From contig JAUWBJ010000004.1 of the NCBI GenBank assembly GCA_030605095.1, positions 1 to 40,028 on the forward strand: 40,028 bases of DNA. The letters run 5' to 3'. Every line of letters begins with the position of its first letter. Position 1 is the stretch's first letter. The translations under genes and the position numbers were made by a program. Shown in pieces: positions 19,120 to 27,724 of this stretch. The notes beneath the pieces are model-generated. The model saw only the letters and a list, made by a program, of their open reading frames with translations. It made no database searches and was not told where the DNA came from. This stretch comes from Candidatus Omnitrophota bacterium (lineage in GTDB: Bacteria > Omnitrophota > Gorgyraeia > JABMRN01 > RBG-13-46-9).

Positions 19120-20411
19120 AGAGCGTAAACGTTGGAATTATAGGATTTGGCACGGTAGGAAGAGGAGTAGTTAGAACGCTTCTTTCGAAAAAGAAGCTTC
19201 TTAAAGAGAGAAGCGGTTTGTCTATTAATCTGGTTAAAGTCGCTGATAAAAATCTTCGGCAGAGGAAGGGTATGCGCGTGCCCGGGAAACTTCTTACTAA
19301 AGATATCAATTCTGTGCTCAAAGACAGAAATATAGATATTGTGGTTGAGCTTATAGGCGGCATTCACCCTGCCAAAGAGATTATCCTGAAAGCCCTCACT
19401 CTCGGCAAGCACGTTGTTACAGCGAATAAGGCGCTTCTGGCTGAGCACGGCGAAAAAATATTTACGGTTGCCTCACGCTTCAGAACCTTGTTAGGTTTTG
19501 AAGCCAGCGTAGGCGGGGGAATTCCGATAGTCAACGTTCTTAGAAAAAGCTTAATAGCCAACGATATAGAGGTGGTATACGGTATACTTAACGGTACTTC
19601 AAATTTCATTCTCAGTAAGATGTCTGACGAAGGTTACACCTTCCGCCAGGCGCTTGATGACGCTAAGGCCAGGGGTATAGCTGAGAGAAATCCTAAATTA
19701 GACATAAGCGGAGTGGATTCGTGCCACAAGATTGCCATATTGGCGCGGTTGGGATTCGGGCTCAGCATCAAACCCAAGGATATACATACCGAGGGTATTG
19801 AGGGATTGGATCCGGCGGATATACAATACGCCGGAAGTTGGGGGTATGCAATAAAACTTCTGGCTATAGCCAGAAAAAGCGGCCAGAAACTCGACGTAAG
19901 GGTGCACCCTTCGTTGATTTCCTTAAAGAATATTCTCGCGAGCGTAAAATACGAGGATAACGCTATATTCATAAGAGGCGATATGGTAGGGGGCTCGCTT
20001 TTATACGGGAAGGGCGCGGGGAGCCTTCCCGCCGCGAGTTCTGTAGTAAGTGACATTATGGAAATAGCGAAGAGTATCGGCGAGTTCAAAAAAGCGAAAG
20101 ATTTTTTTAGATTCCAGTTTGATACAGGCGTCAAGAAAGCCCGCGAAATCAGCGAACTTTTTACGAGGTATTATCTGAGATTTTCCGCGATTGATAAGCC
20201 GGGTGTCCTGGCAGGGATATCAGATATTTTGGCAAAGAACAAAATCAGCATAGCAACTGTTACTCAGAAGGAAAAAAAGGCAGGCCAGCCCGTGCCGATA
20301 GTCATGCTGACACATAAGGCGAATGAAGGAAAGTTAAATAAGGCGTTAGAAAGAATCGACAAGCTGAATTTTATAACTAAGAAAACCGTGAAACTAAGGA
20401 TAGTGCGATGA
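19116..20411 (+). CDS. hom: Homoserine dehydrogenase (with C-terminal ACT)
   Basis: VGIIGFGTVGRGVVRTL ... GKHVVTANKALLAEHG ... NGTSNFILSKM; ATGA overlap with gpsA. Confidence 0.96.
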   Translation: MKSVNVGIIGFGTVGRGVVRTLLSKKKLLKERSGLSINLVKVADKNLRQRKGMRVPGKLLTKDINSVLKDRNIDIVVELIGGIHPAKEIILKALTLGKHVVTANKALLAEHGEKIFTVASRFRTLLGFEASVGGGIPIVNVLRKSLIANDIEVVYGILNGTSNFILSKMSDEGYTFRQALDDAKARGIAERNPKLDISGVDSCHKIAILARLGFGLSIKPKDIHTEGIEGLDPADIQYAGSWGYAIKLLAIARKSGQKLDVRVHPSLISLKNILASVKYEDNAIFIRGDMVGGSLLYGKGAGSLPAASSVVSDIMEIAKSIGEFKKAKDFFRFQFDTGVKKAREISELFTRYYLRFSAIDKPGVLAGISDILAKNKISIATVTQKEKKAGQPVPIVMLTHKANEGKLNKALERIDKLNFITKKTVKLRIVR

Positions 20412-21514
20412 AGGGCGTAATAGAGCATTACAAGCAATATCTACCGGTAACCGACAAGACGCCGGTAATCTCCTTGAACGAAGGCAATACCCCTCTTATC
20501 AGGGCTAGATACATTGAAAGTTTGGTTGGAGGGGATGTAGAGGTTTACCTGAAATACGAAGGCCTTAATCCGACCGGTTCTTTCAAGGATAGGGGCATGA
20601 CCCTTGCTCTTTCAAAAGCCGTTGAAGCCGGCTCTAAAGCTGTGATATGCGCTTCTACGGGAAATACCTCTGCCTCTGCCGCAGCGTATGCGGCTCGGGC
20701 GAAGATAAAATGTATCGTTCTAATACCGGAAGGCGGAATTGCGCTTGGTAAACTCGCGCAAGCACTTATTCATGGCGCCGAGGTTTTAGCAGTAAAAGGC
20801 AATTTTGACGACTGTTTAAATCTGGTAAAAGAAATTACCCGGAAGCACCCCATTACTTTAGTCAATTCCCTGAATCCTGATAGAATTGAAGGGCAAAAAA
20901 CCGGCGCTTTTGAAATCTGCGACTCCCTGGGAGGCGCGCCGGATTACCACGCGATTCCGGTAGGGAATGCCGGAAATATAGTTGCCTATTGGAAGGGCTA
21001 TAAGGAGTATAAAGAAATCGGTAAAATAGATAGTTTGCCTAAGATGATTGGATTTCAGGCGGAGGGCGCCGCGCCTATAGTAAAGGGGCATATCGTAAAG
21101 AATCCCAGAACGATAGCGACGGCTATAAAAATCGGAAATCCCGCCAGCTGGAAAAAAGCAGAAGTTGCCCGAGACGAGTCAGGCGGTTTAATAGAAGCAG
21201 TTACCGATGCCGAGATTCTAAACGCGTATAAATTGCTTGCTTCGAAAGAAGGCATATTCGTGGAACCTGCTTCAGCAGCGAGTGTTGCGGGCGTATTGAA
21301 GAAAGCGAAGGAAGGATACTTTAGAAGCGAAAAGCGCAAAGCGACCGAAGGGAGTCCCGAGCGAAGTCGAAGGGCAAAAAGCGAAAAGATTAGGATTGCC
21401 TGCATTTTGACAGGCCATGGCTTAAAGGACCCGGATAGAGCAATAGCGAGTATTAAAAAGCCAAAGGTAGTCGCCGCGAAGCTGAATGCGGTTTTGAAAG
21501 AAATTGGATTTTGA
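20408..21514 (+). CDS. thrC: Threonine synthase
   Basis: LNEGNTPLIRARY ... YEGLNPTGSFKDRGM ... ASTGNTSASAAAYAARA; ATGA overlap with hom. Confidence 0.96.
   Translation: MKGVIEHYKQYLPVTDKTPVISLNEGNTPLIRARYIESLVGGDVEVYLKYEGLNPTGSFKDRGMTLALSKAVEAGSKAVICASTGNTSASAAAYAARAKIKCIVLIPEGGIALGKLAQALIHGAEVLAVKGNFDDCLNLVKEITRKHPITLVNSLNPDRIEGQKTGAFEICDSLGGAPDYHAIPVGNAGNIVAYWKGYKEYKEIGKIDSLPKMIGFQAEGAAPIVKGHIVKNPRTIATAIKIGNPASWKKAEVARDESGGLIEAVTDAEILNAYKLLASKEGIFVEPASAASVAGVLKKAKEGYFRSEKRKATEGSPERSRRAKSEKIRIACILTGHGLKDPDRAIASIKKPKVVAAKLNAVLKEIGF
21323..21388 (+). repeat. In-frame repeat-like insertion in thrC
   Basis: RSEKRKATEGSPERSRRAKSEK; DNA flanked by AGAAGCGAAAAG / AAAAGCGAAAAG and containing CCGAAGGGAGTCCCGAGCGAAGTCGAAGGG. 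Confidence 0.65.
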
Positions 21515-21518
21515 ATAA

Positions 21519-21593
21519 CGGGGCGTGGCGCAGTTTGGCAAGCGCGCTTGCTTGGGGTGCAAGAGGTCCGCGGTTCGAATCCGCGCGCCCCGA
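21519..21593 (+). tRNA. tRNA-Pro (anticodon GGG)
   Basis: Cloverleaf: acceptor CGGGGCG/CGCCCCG + A; D stem GCGC/GCGC; anticodon arm CTTGC-TTGGGGT-GCAAG; T arm CGCGG-TTCGAAT-CCGCG. CCA not encoded. Confidence 0.93.
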
Positions 21594-21603
21594 CTTTAGT
21601 ACT

Positions 21604-21939
21604 GATTTGGTTCCTGCCGAAACAAGTGTGGAAAAGAGCTTTTTTCGGCAGGAACCTCAGCCTTCGGCTGAGGCTGACGCCAAATCATTTCAAGGGGAAA
21701 CCTTAGGTTTCCCCTATGACGGCTGCCTTCGGCAGCCTGTATCCCTTCCTAATAGGAAGGGGAATAAACAATACTGTTCTTGAATGGAACCTAAGGTTCC
21801 CCCTATGGCGGTATTGACATTTTCAATGTTAATACCTGTTACCCCCCCCTCCTAATAGGAAGGGGAGTAGACAATACTGTTCTTGAATGAATTTGGTCTC
21901 GGAGAAAAAAGTAATGAATTCGGCCTCGGAGAAAAAAGT
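21604..21939. repeat. Intergenic array of short hairpins and two direct-repeat pairs
   Basis: At least eight inverted repeats, most with 3-nt loops; direct repeats 21747-21786/21850-21889 and 21890-21912/21917-21939. Confidence 0.9.
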
Positions 21940-21959
21940 GTGGAAGTATAGGAGATAGC

Positions 21960-23177
21960 ATGAAATACATAATGTTGGTTGGAGATGGAATGAGCGGAAG
22001 GCCGCTGGATGAATTGAACGGCCGGACCACCTTAGAGGTTGCCGAAAGGCGATATATGGACGAAATCACCAAAAGAGGAAAACTCGGTATCGCCACAACT
22101 ATACCTAAAGGCATGACACCCGCAAGCGACGTAGCCAATCTCTCGCTCCTCGGATACAATCCTAAGAAATACTATTCCGGAAGAGGGCCTCTGGAAGCCG
22201 TAAATATTGGCGTAGATTTGAGTGATACGGATGTTGCGTTCAGATGCAACCTGGTAACTCACGCAAGAGACGAGATGATTGATTACAGCGCAGGCCACAT
22301 AAGCAGTAAAGAAGCCAGGGTTCTTATAGAGAAGATAGACCTCTCCCTCGGCAATGAAAAAATAAAATTCTATCCCGGTGTAAGTTATAGGCATCTTATG
22401 GTGCTCCGGGCAGGCTCGGAAGAAGAAGCCATTAAAATTTCCGGAATAAAGTGTATGCCACCACATGATATTTTGAATAAAAGCATATTAAAGAACTTAC
22501 CGCAAGGCGAAGGGAAAGAGATTTTGACAGAACTTATGAATAAGTCAGAGAAAATTCTCGCGCACCACGACATTAACAAGGTAAGAATTGACCTCGGCGA
22601 AAATCCCGCTAACATGATCTGGTTATGGGGCCAGGGCGTTATGCCGGTTATGCCTTTATTTAAAGAACTCTATGGCGTGACAGGCTCTATAATTTCAGCG
22701 GTGGACCTCATTAAAGGTATAGGTAAAATAATGGGCCTGGAGGTAATAAACGTGCCGGGAGCCACCGGTTTCTACGATACGAATTTTAAGGGAAAAGGGG
22801 AATACGCGCTTAAGTCGCTGGAAGATAAGGATTTTGTTTTTGTGCACGTTGAAGCCGCCGATGAAGCCGGACATAATGCCGACATAAGGGCAAAAATAAC
22901 CGCTATCGAGAATTTTGACAAGTTTGTTGTCGGAACAATCTGGGAAGAGTACAAAGCGAAGAAGGACTTCAGGATAATGGTTTTACCGGACCATTCTACG
23001 CCCATATCCGTGAGGACGCATACGACCGATCCCGTGCCTTTTGTGATTTGCGGAGATGGGGTCGAGGCCGACGGGGCCTCTGTTTTTACCGAAACCGCGG
23101 CAAGGGGGAGTAATTTTGTTTTTAAAGAAGGGCACTCCTTGATGAAATATTTGATACAGCGAGGACCAAAAGCATAA
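21960..23177 (+). CDS. Cofactor-independent phosphoglycerate mutase-like protein (ApgM family; possible alternative homoserine kinase)
   Basis: MKYIMLVGDGMSGRPLDELNGRTTLEVA ... GRGPLEAVNIGVDL ... HVEAADEAGHN ... VLPDHSTPISVRTHTTDPVPF; SD AGGAG. Confidence 0.9.
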   Translation: MKYIMLVGDGMSGRPLDELNGRTTLEVAERRYMDEITKRGKLGIATTIPKGMTPASDVANLSLLGYNPKKYYSGRGPLEAVNIGVDLSDTDVAFRCNLVTHARDEMIDYSAGHISSKEARVLIEKIDLSLGNEKIKFYPGVSYRHLMVLRAGSEEEAIKISGIKCMPPHDILNKSILKNLPQGEGKEILTELMNKSEKILAHHDINKVRIDLGENPANMIWLWGQGVMPVMPLFKELYGVTGSIISAVDLIKGIGKIMGLEVINVPGATGFYDTNFKGKGEYALKSLEDKDFVFVHVEAADEAGHNADIRAKITAIENFDKFVVGTIWEEYKAKKDFRIMVLPDHSTPISVRTHTTDPVPFVICGDGVEADGASVFTETAARGSNFVFKEGHSLMKYLIQRGPKA

Positions 23178-23190
23178 ATTTTATAAAAAT

Positions 23191-24816
23191 ATGAATTCTA
23201 TAATTGTAGTTATAGCGAGCGGCGTATTATTTCTCTTCGGATATACGATTTACAGCAAAATAATAGAGAGATTCCTTAAGATAGACCCTAAAAGGAAAAC
23301 ACCCGCTTACAGAAAATATGACGGCGTAGATTATGTCCCGGCAAAACACTGGTCGATTCTTTTCGGGCACCACTTTGCTTCTATAGCGGGGGCTGCCCCT
23401 ATTATAGGGCCAATCTTAGCGGTTTCTATCTGGGGCTGGATGCCCGCGCTTTTGTGGGTTGTGCTGGGAACTATCTTTATAGGCGGAATCCACGATTATT
23501 CTTCTCTTATTATATCCGTGAAGCACAACGGCACTTCCATAGCCGATGTCGCTAAAGACGCGATTTCAAAAAATGCGAAGATTGTTTTTTTAATCTTCTT
23601 ATGGCTTACGCTTATACTTATAATATCGGTTTTTGTCCATATATGCGCCAAAACATTTGTTGTGAAGGCGGAGATAGTAATACCGTCGCTGGGCCTCATC
23701 CCTATCGCCGTTTTAGTGGGATTTCTTTTATACAATTTAAAATTTCGTCAATCGACGGTTACCATCTTAGGATTGGCGCTTATGGCCGGTTCGATATTTT
23801 TAGGCAGGTACTACCCGATTGTTTTAGGCGAACATGCTTTACAGATTTGGAGCGTAGTTTTGCTTATCTATGCTTTTTTTGCAAGCGTTACGCCTGTTAA
23901 TATACTCCTGCAGCCGAGGGATTATCTTGCGAGTTTTCTCTTACTCTTTGGTATAGCATTTGGATACTTAGGGATTTTATTGACGCGGCCCGATATACAT
24001 TTTCCGGCGTTTATGGGATGGTCCGGCATTCGCAATAATCTCGGGCTGTGGCCTATTCTTTTCGTTACGGTCGCATGCGGAGCCATAAGCGGGTTTCATT
24101 CCGTGGTTGCGAGTGGAACCACCTCCAAGCAGCTTGCCAGCGAGAAGGACGCGAGAAGAATAGGTTACGGAGGGATGCTCGCGGAAGGAATTTTAGCTGT
24201 TATGGCTATACTTGTTATCGCCGTGGCTTTTAAAGATAAGAATGTTTTGCAGGATATGGTGAATAGAGGAGCCGGCCCTATAGGCGCTTTTAGTATAGGA
24301 TATAACGAGGTTACCAAAAGATTCTTGGGTACTTTCGGCGGTGTTTTTGCAATAATGATACTAAACGCTTTTATCCTGACTACCCTCGATACGGCAACAA
24401 GAATCGGTAGATACCTTACTCAGGAACTTTTCAAAATAAAGAATAGATTTGCCGCGACTATTATTGTTGTCGGGCTGGCCGGCTGGTTAGGATTAAGCGG
24501 GGAATGGAATGAAATCTGGCCGATATTCGGCTCCGCAAATCAGCTTGTGGCAGCGCTCACCCTGATTGTCGTGACAAGCTGGCTTCTGTCGAGAAGGAAG
24601 CCCGTTCTCTATACGTTGATTCCTATGTTATTCATGCTGGCGACAGCGACAGGCGCTCTTATCTTGAAGATTTTAGAATATATAAAGACACAAAATGTTC
24701 TACTACTTGGCATTGCTTTTGTTCTTCTCGGTTTGGCCGGGTTTATTCTTTTCGAAGCCATTTTGGCCATTAGAAGGATATTCAGGGCAAAAAGGAATGC
24801 GTTGGGAATAAAGTAA
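23191..24816 (+). CDS. cstA: Carbon starvation CstA family transporter
   Basis: Polytopic membrane protein; DGVDYVPAKHWSILFGHHFASIAGAAPIIGPILA, GFHSVVASGTTSKQL. Confidence 0.94.
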   Translation: MNSIIVVIASGVLFLFGYTIYSKIIERFLKIDPKRKTPAYRKYDGVDYVPAKHWSILFGHHFASIAGAAPIIGPILAVSIWGWMPALLWVVLGTIFIGGIHDYSSLIISVKHNGTSIADVAKDAISKNAKIVFLIFLWLTLILIISVFVHICAKTFVVKAEIVIPSLGLIPIAVLVGFLLYNLKFRQSTVTILGLALMAGSIFLGRYYPIVLGEHALQIWSVVLLIYAFFASVTPVNILLQPRDYLASFLLLFGIAFGYLGILLTRPDIHFPAFMGWSGIRNNLGLWPILFVTVACGAISGFHSVVASGTTSKQLASEKDARRIGYGGMLAEGILAVMAILVIAVAFKDKNVLQDMVNRGAGPIGAFSIGYNEVTKRFLGTFGGVFAIMILNAFILTTLDTATRIGRYLTQELFKIKNRFAATIIVVGLAGWLGLSGEWNEIWPIFGSANQLVAALTLIVVTSWLLSRRKPVLYTLIPMLFMLATATGALILKILEYIKTQNVLLLGIAFVLLGLAGFILFEAILAIRRIFRAKRNALGIK

Positions 24817-24820
24817 GCCT

Positions 24821-24834
24821 GCCTGCCGGCAGGC
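24821..24834. repeat. Short palindrome GCCTGCCGGCAGGC between cstA and lysC
   Basis: Perfect 14-bp palindrome within GCCTGCCTGCCGGCAGGC. Confidence 0.7.
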
Positions 24835-24860
24835 ACGGATTAAGAATTAAGGATTAAATT

Positions 24861-26081
24861 ATGGCAAGAAGGTTAATTGTTCAAAAATACGGCGGAACGA
24901 GCGTTGGAAACGTCGATAAAATCATCAATGTCGCAAAGCGAATCGTCTCCTATAAAAAGAGGGGTTACGAGATTGTTGTCGTTGTGAGCGCTCTCGGGGA
25001 CACGACCGATGAGCTCTTAAGCCTTGCTTCGGGAATAACCAGGGCACCTTCGGAGAGAGAGCTCGATATGCTTATTTCGACAGGTGAACAGGTTTCTGTG
25101 GCGCTACTTGCAATGGCGGTGCACAGGTTAGGGGTGGAAGCTATTTCGTTCACCGGCGCGCAAGTCGGTATAGTAACCGATAGTTCTCACACCAAGGCCC
25201 GAATCATCGGTGTCAATGCCAGGAGGATTCGCGAGGAGTTGCACAAGGGAAAGATTGTTATCGTTGCCGGTTTCCAGGGCGCGAATGTTGACCAGGAAAT
25301 CACAACCCTCGGCCGCGGCGGTTCGGATATAACGGCTGTAGCGCTTGCAAAAGTGCTTAAGGCAGAAATGTGCGAAATATATACGGATGTAGACGGCATA
25401 TATACGGCAGACCCGCGCATAGTAAAAGACGCCAAAAAACTCGACAGAATAAGCTATGAGGAAATGCTTGAACTCGCCTCGTTAGGCGCTCAGGTCCTTC
25501 AGGTAAGAAGCGTGGAGGTAGCGAGTAAATTTAATATACCTTTACACGTGAGAAACAGTTTTTCGAATAAAGTCGGTACGCTTATAACCAAGGAGGTTAA
25601 GGCAATGGAAGACGTACTTGTTAGCGGGGTTACTTTAAATAAAGAGGAAGCCAAGGTGACGGTGTGCGATGTCCCTGATAGACCCGGCGTCGCGGCGCGT
25701 ATTTTCGGCGAGATTGCGAAACAAAACATTAACCTCGATATGATTATTCAGAATGTTTCGAGAACAGGATCAACCGACGTTTCCTTCACGGTGATGGCCA
25801 GTGATCTGGGTAAGACATTAAAGTTGATGAAAAAAGTGGTTAAGGCCATCGGAGCAGAGGATGTCATCTTTGATAAGGGCATCGCGAAGGTTTCTGTCGT
25901 GGGTATCGGCATGCGCGGCCATTCAGGCGTTGCCGCTAAAATGTTCAAGGTCCTGGCCAAAAAGAAGATAAATATTGAGATGATTTCTACGAGCGAGATA
26001 AAAATATCCTGTGTTGTAAGGAGAGGAAAAGGCGAAGAGGCAGTGAGGATTCTGCATAAGGCATTCGGCCTTGGAAGGTGA
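24861..26081 (+). CDS. lysC: Aspartate kinase
   Basis: [15 protein letters not shown] ... [15 protein letters not shown] ... C-terminal ACT domains. Confidence 0.96.
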   Translation: MARRLIVQKYGGTSVGNVDKIINVAKRIVSYKKRGYEIVVVVSALGDTTDELLSLASGITRAPSERELDMLISTGEQVSVALLAMAVHRLGVEAISFTGAQVGIVTDSSHTKARIIGVNARRIREELHKGKIVIVAGFQGANVDQEITTLGRGGSDITAVALAKVLKAEMCEIYTDVDGIYTADPRIVKDAKKLDRISYEEMLELASLGAQVLQVRSVEVASKFNIPLHVRNSFSNKVGTLITKEVKAMEDVLVSGVTLNKEEAKVTVCDVPDRPGVAARIFGEIAKQNINLDMIIQNVSRTGSTDVSFTVMASDLGKTLKLMKKVVKAIGAEDVIFDKGIAKVSVVGIGMRGHSGVAAKMFKVLAKKKINIEMISTSEIKISCVVRRGKGEEAVRILHKAFGLGR

Positions 26082-27655
26082 TAAAAATGAAAGTTGAATT
26101 ATATGATACTACCTTAAGAGACGGTGCCCAGACTCAAGGCATTTCATTTTCTGTGCCGGACAAAATTAGAATTGCCGAAAAGCTCGATAGTTTAGGAATC
26201 CATTATATCGAAGGCGGATGGCCGGGCGCGAATCCGAAAGACGTCGAGTTTTTTAAAAAAGCTAAAAGCCTGAAGCTCAAAAATTCTAAATTGACTGCCT
26301 TCGGAAGCACGAGGAGGGCCGATACGGATGTTTCCAAAGATACTACAATGGAAGGGCTTCTCCGTTCCGAGGTTGGGGTCCTCACTATTTTCGGTAAAAG
26401 CTGGGACCTTCACGTAAAAGAGGTGTTAAAGACGACTCCGGATGAAAACCTGAAGATGATAGAGGAGTCCGTAAATTATCTCAAGTCCAGGGGTAAATTT
26501 ACAATATTTGACGCAGAACATTTCTTCGACGGATACAAAGCAAACCCGGAATACGCCTTAAAGACTATTTTGGCAGCCGAAAGAGGAGGCGCAGATAGAA
26601 TAGTTCTATGTGATACAAACGGCGGGACATTGACATCCAATGTTTTTGAGATTGTGGAAGAGGTAAGGAAAAAGGTAAAAACAGCTTTAGGTATCCACAG
26701 CCACAACGACTCTGAGATGGCAGTTGCGAATACCATAGCCGCCGTGCAGGCGGGTTGTGTCCACGTGCAGGGCACTATAAACGGTTACGGAGAAAGGTGC
26801 GGAAACGCTAATTTAATATCGATTATAAGCAATCTCAAACTGAAACTCGGCATCGATTGTATTTCCGACTTGTCTCTCAAGGAGCTTACGGAAACGGCAT
26901 ACTATGTAGCCGAAATGTGCAATATGAAACTGGATGATAATCAGCCATTTGTCGGTAACAGCGCATTTGCGCATAAGGCGGGCGTGCACGTAAACGCGAT
27001 AATGAAAAACCCAAAGACATATGAACATATGGATCCGGCCAGGGTAGGCAATAGGCGCGTGCTACTCATTTCCGAACTTTCCGGCAAATCGAGCATCTTG
27101 AAAAAAGCCGAGGAAATCGATTTGGAACTTGATAAAGAAGCGCCCCAGACAAAGAAGATTTTGGGAGCCCTTCAGGATTTGGAGCACAAAGGTTATCACT
27201 TCGAAGTAGCAGAGGCCTCTTTAGAGCTTTTTATGAAGAGGGCCATGAAAAAGTTTAAGAGGTTTTTCGAACTCAGCGATTTCCGCGTTATTATCGAAAA
27301 ACGCTCTAAGCGCAAAATTACCTCTCGGGCAACTATCAAGCTTAAGGTTAATAACAAACTTGAACACGCGGCTTCTCTCGGCGATGGGCCTGTTAACGCC
27401 CTGGATAACGCGCTCAGAAAGGCGCTCAAGGATTTCTATCCTTCGTTAAACGAAATGCACCTTACCGATTTCAAGGTAAGGGTTCTGGATGAAAAAGCAG
27501 GCACAGCCGCCAAGGTCAGGGTTCTTATCCAATCCCAGGATAAGACGGATTCCTGGTGGACTATCGGCGTTTCCGAAAACGTTATCGAGGCAAGCTGGCA
27601 AGCGCTTGTGGACTCTGTCGAATATAAACTCTTGAAAGATAGTCAAAAACAGTAA
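26078..27655 (+). CDS. cimA: (R)-citramalate synthase
   Basis: [51 protein letters not shown]-terminal LeuA-dimer-like region. Start is GTG 26078 or ATG 26087. Confidence 0.93.
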   Translation: MIKMKVELYDTTLRDGAQTQGISFSVPDKIRIAEKLDSLGIHYIEGGWPGANPKDVEFFKKAKSLKLKNSKLTAFGSTRRADTDVSKDTTMEGLLRSEVGVLTIFGKSWDLHVKEVLKTTPDENLKMIEESVNYLKSRGKFTIFDAEHFFDGYKANPEYALKTILAAERGGADRIVLCDTNGGTLTSNVFEIVEEVRKKVKTALGIHSHNDSEMAVANTIAAVQAGCVHVQGTINGYGERCGNANLISIISNLKLKLGIDCISDLSLKELTETAYYVAEMCNMKLDDNQPFVGNSAFAHKAGVHVNAIMKNPKTYEHMDPARVGNRRVLLISELSGKSSILKKAEEIDLELDKEAPQTKKILGALQDLEHKGYHFEVAEASLELFMKRAMKKFKRFFELSDFRVIIEKRSKRKITSRATIKLKVNNKLEHAASLGDGPVNALDNALRKALKDFYPSLNEMHLTDFKVRVLDEKAGTAAKVRVLIQSQDKTDSWWTIGVSENVIEASWQALVDSVEYKLLKDSQKQ

Positions 27656-27713
27656 CGAGGTTTTCCCGCGAAGCGGGACCCCGCAAGGCGGGGAAACCTC
27701 CACTACTGTTTTT
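27645..27713. repeat. Palindromic element able to form a three-way junction (cimA-valS spacer)
   Basis: Nested perfect arms AAAAACAGT/ACTGTTTTT, GAGGTTT/AAACCTC, enclosing TCCCGC-GAA-GCGGGA and CCCCGC-AAG-GCGGGG. Confidence 0.85.
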
Positions 27714-27724
27714 AGCGTAGTCAT

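Noticed and set aside
21511-21783. 90-aa ORF MNNGAWRSLASALAWGARGPRFESARPDFSTD...
   Set aside because: It runs through the tRNA-Pro gene and the hairpin array; typical spurious ORF over a tRNA.
21604-21939. CRISPR array
   Set aside because: Repeats are of different sequence, only two copies each, and spacer lengths are irregular; no cas genes in the window.
27656-27724. T-box riboswitch upstream of valS
   Set aside because: No T-box consensus or specifier-loop architecture; the spacer is only about 69 nt and fully explained by the three-way palindrome.
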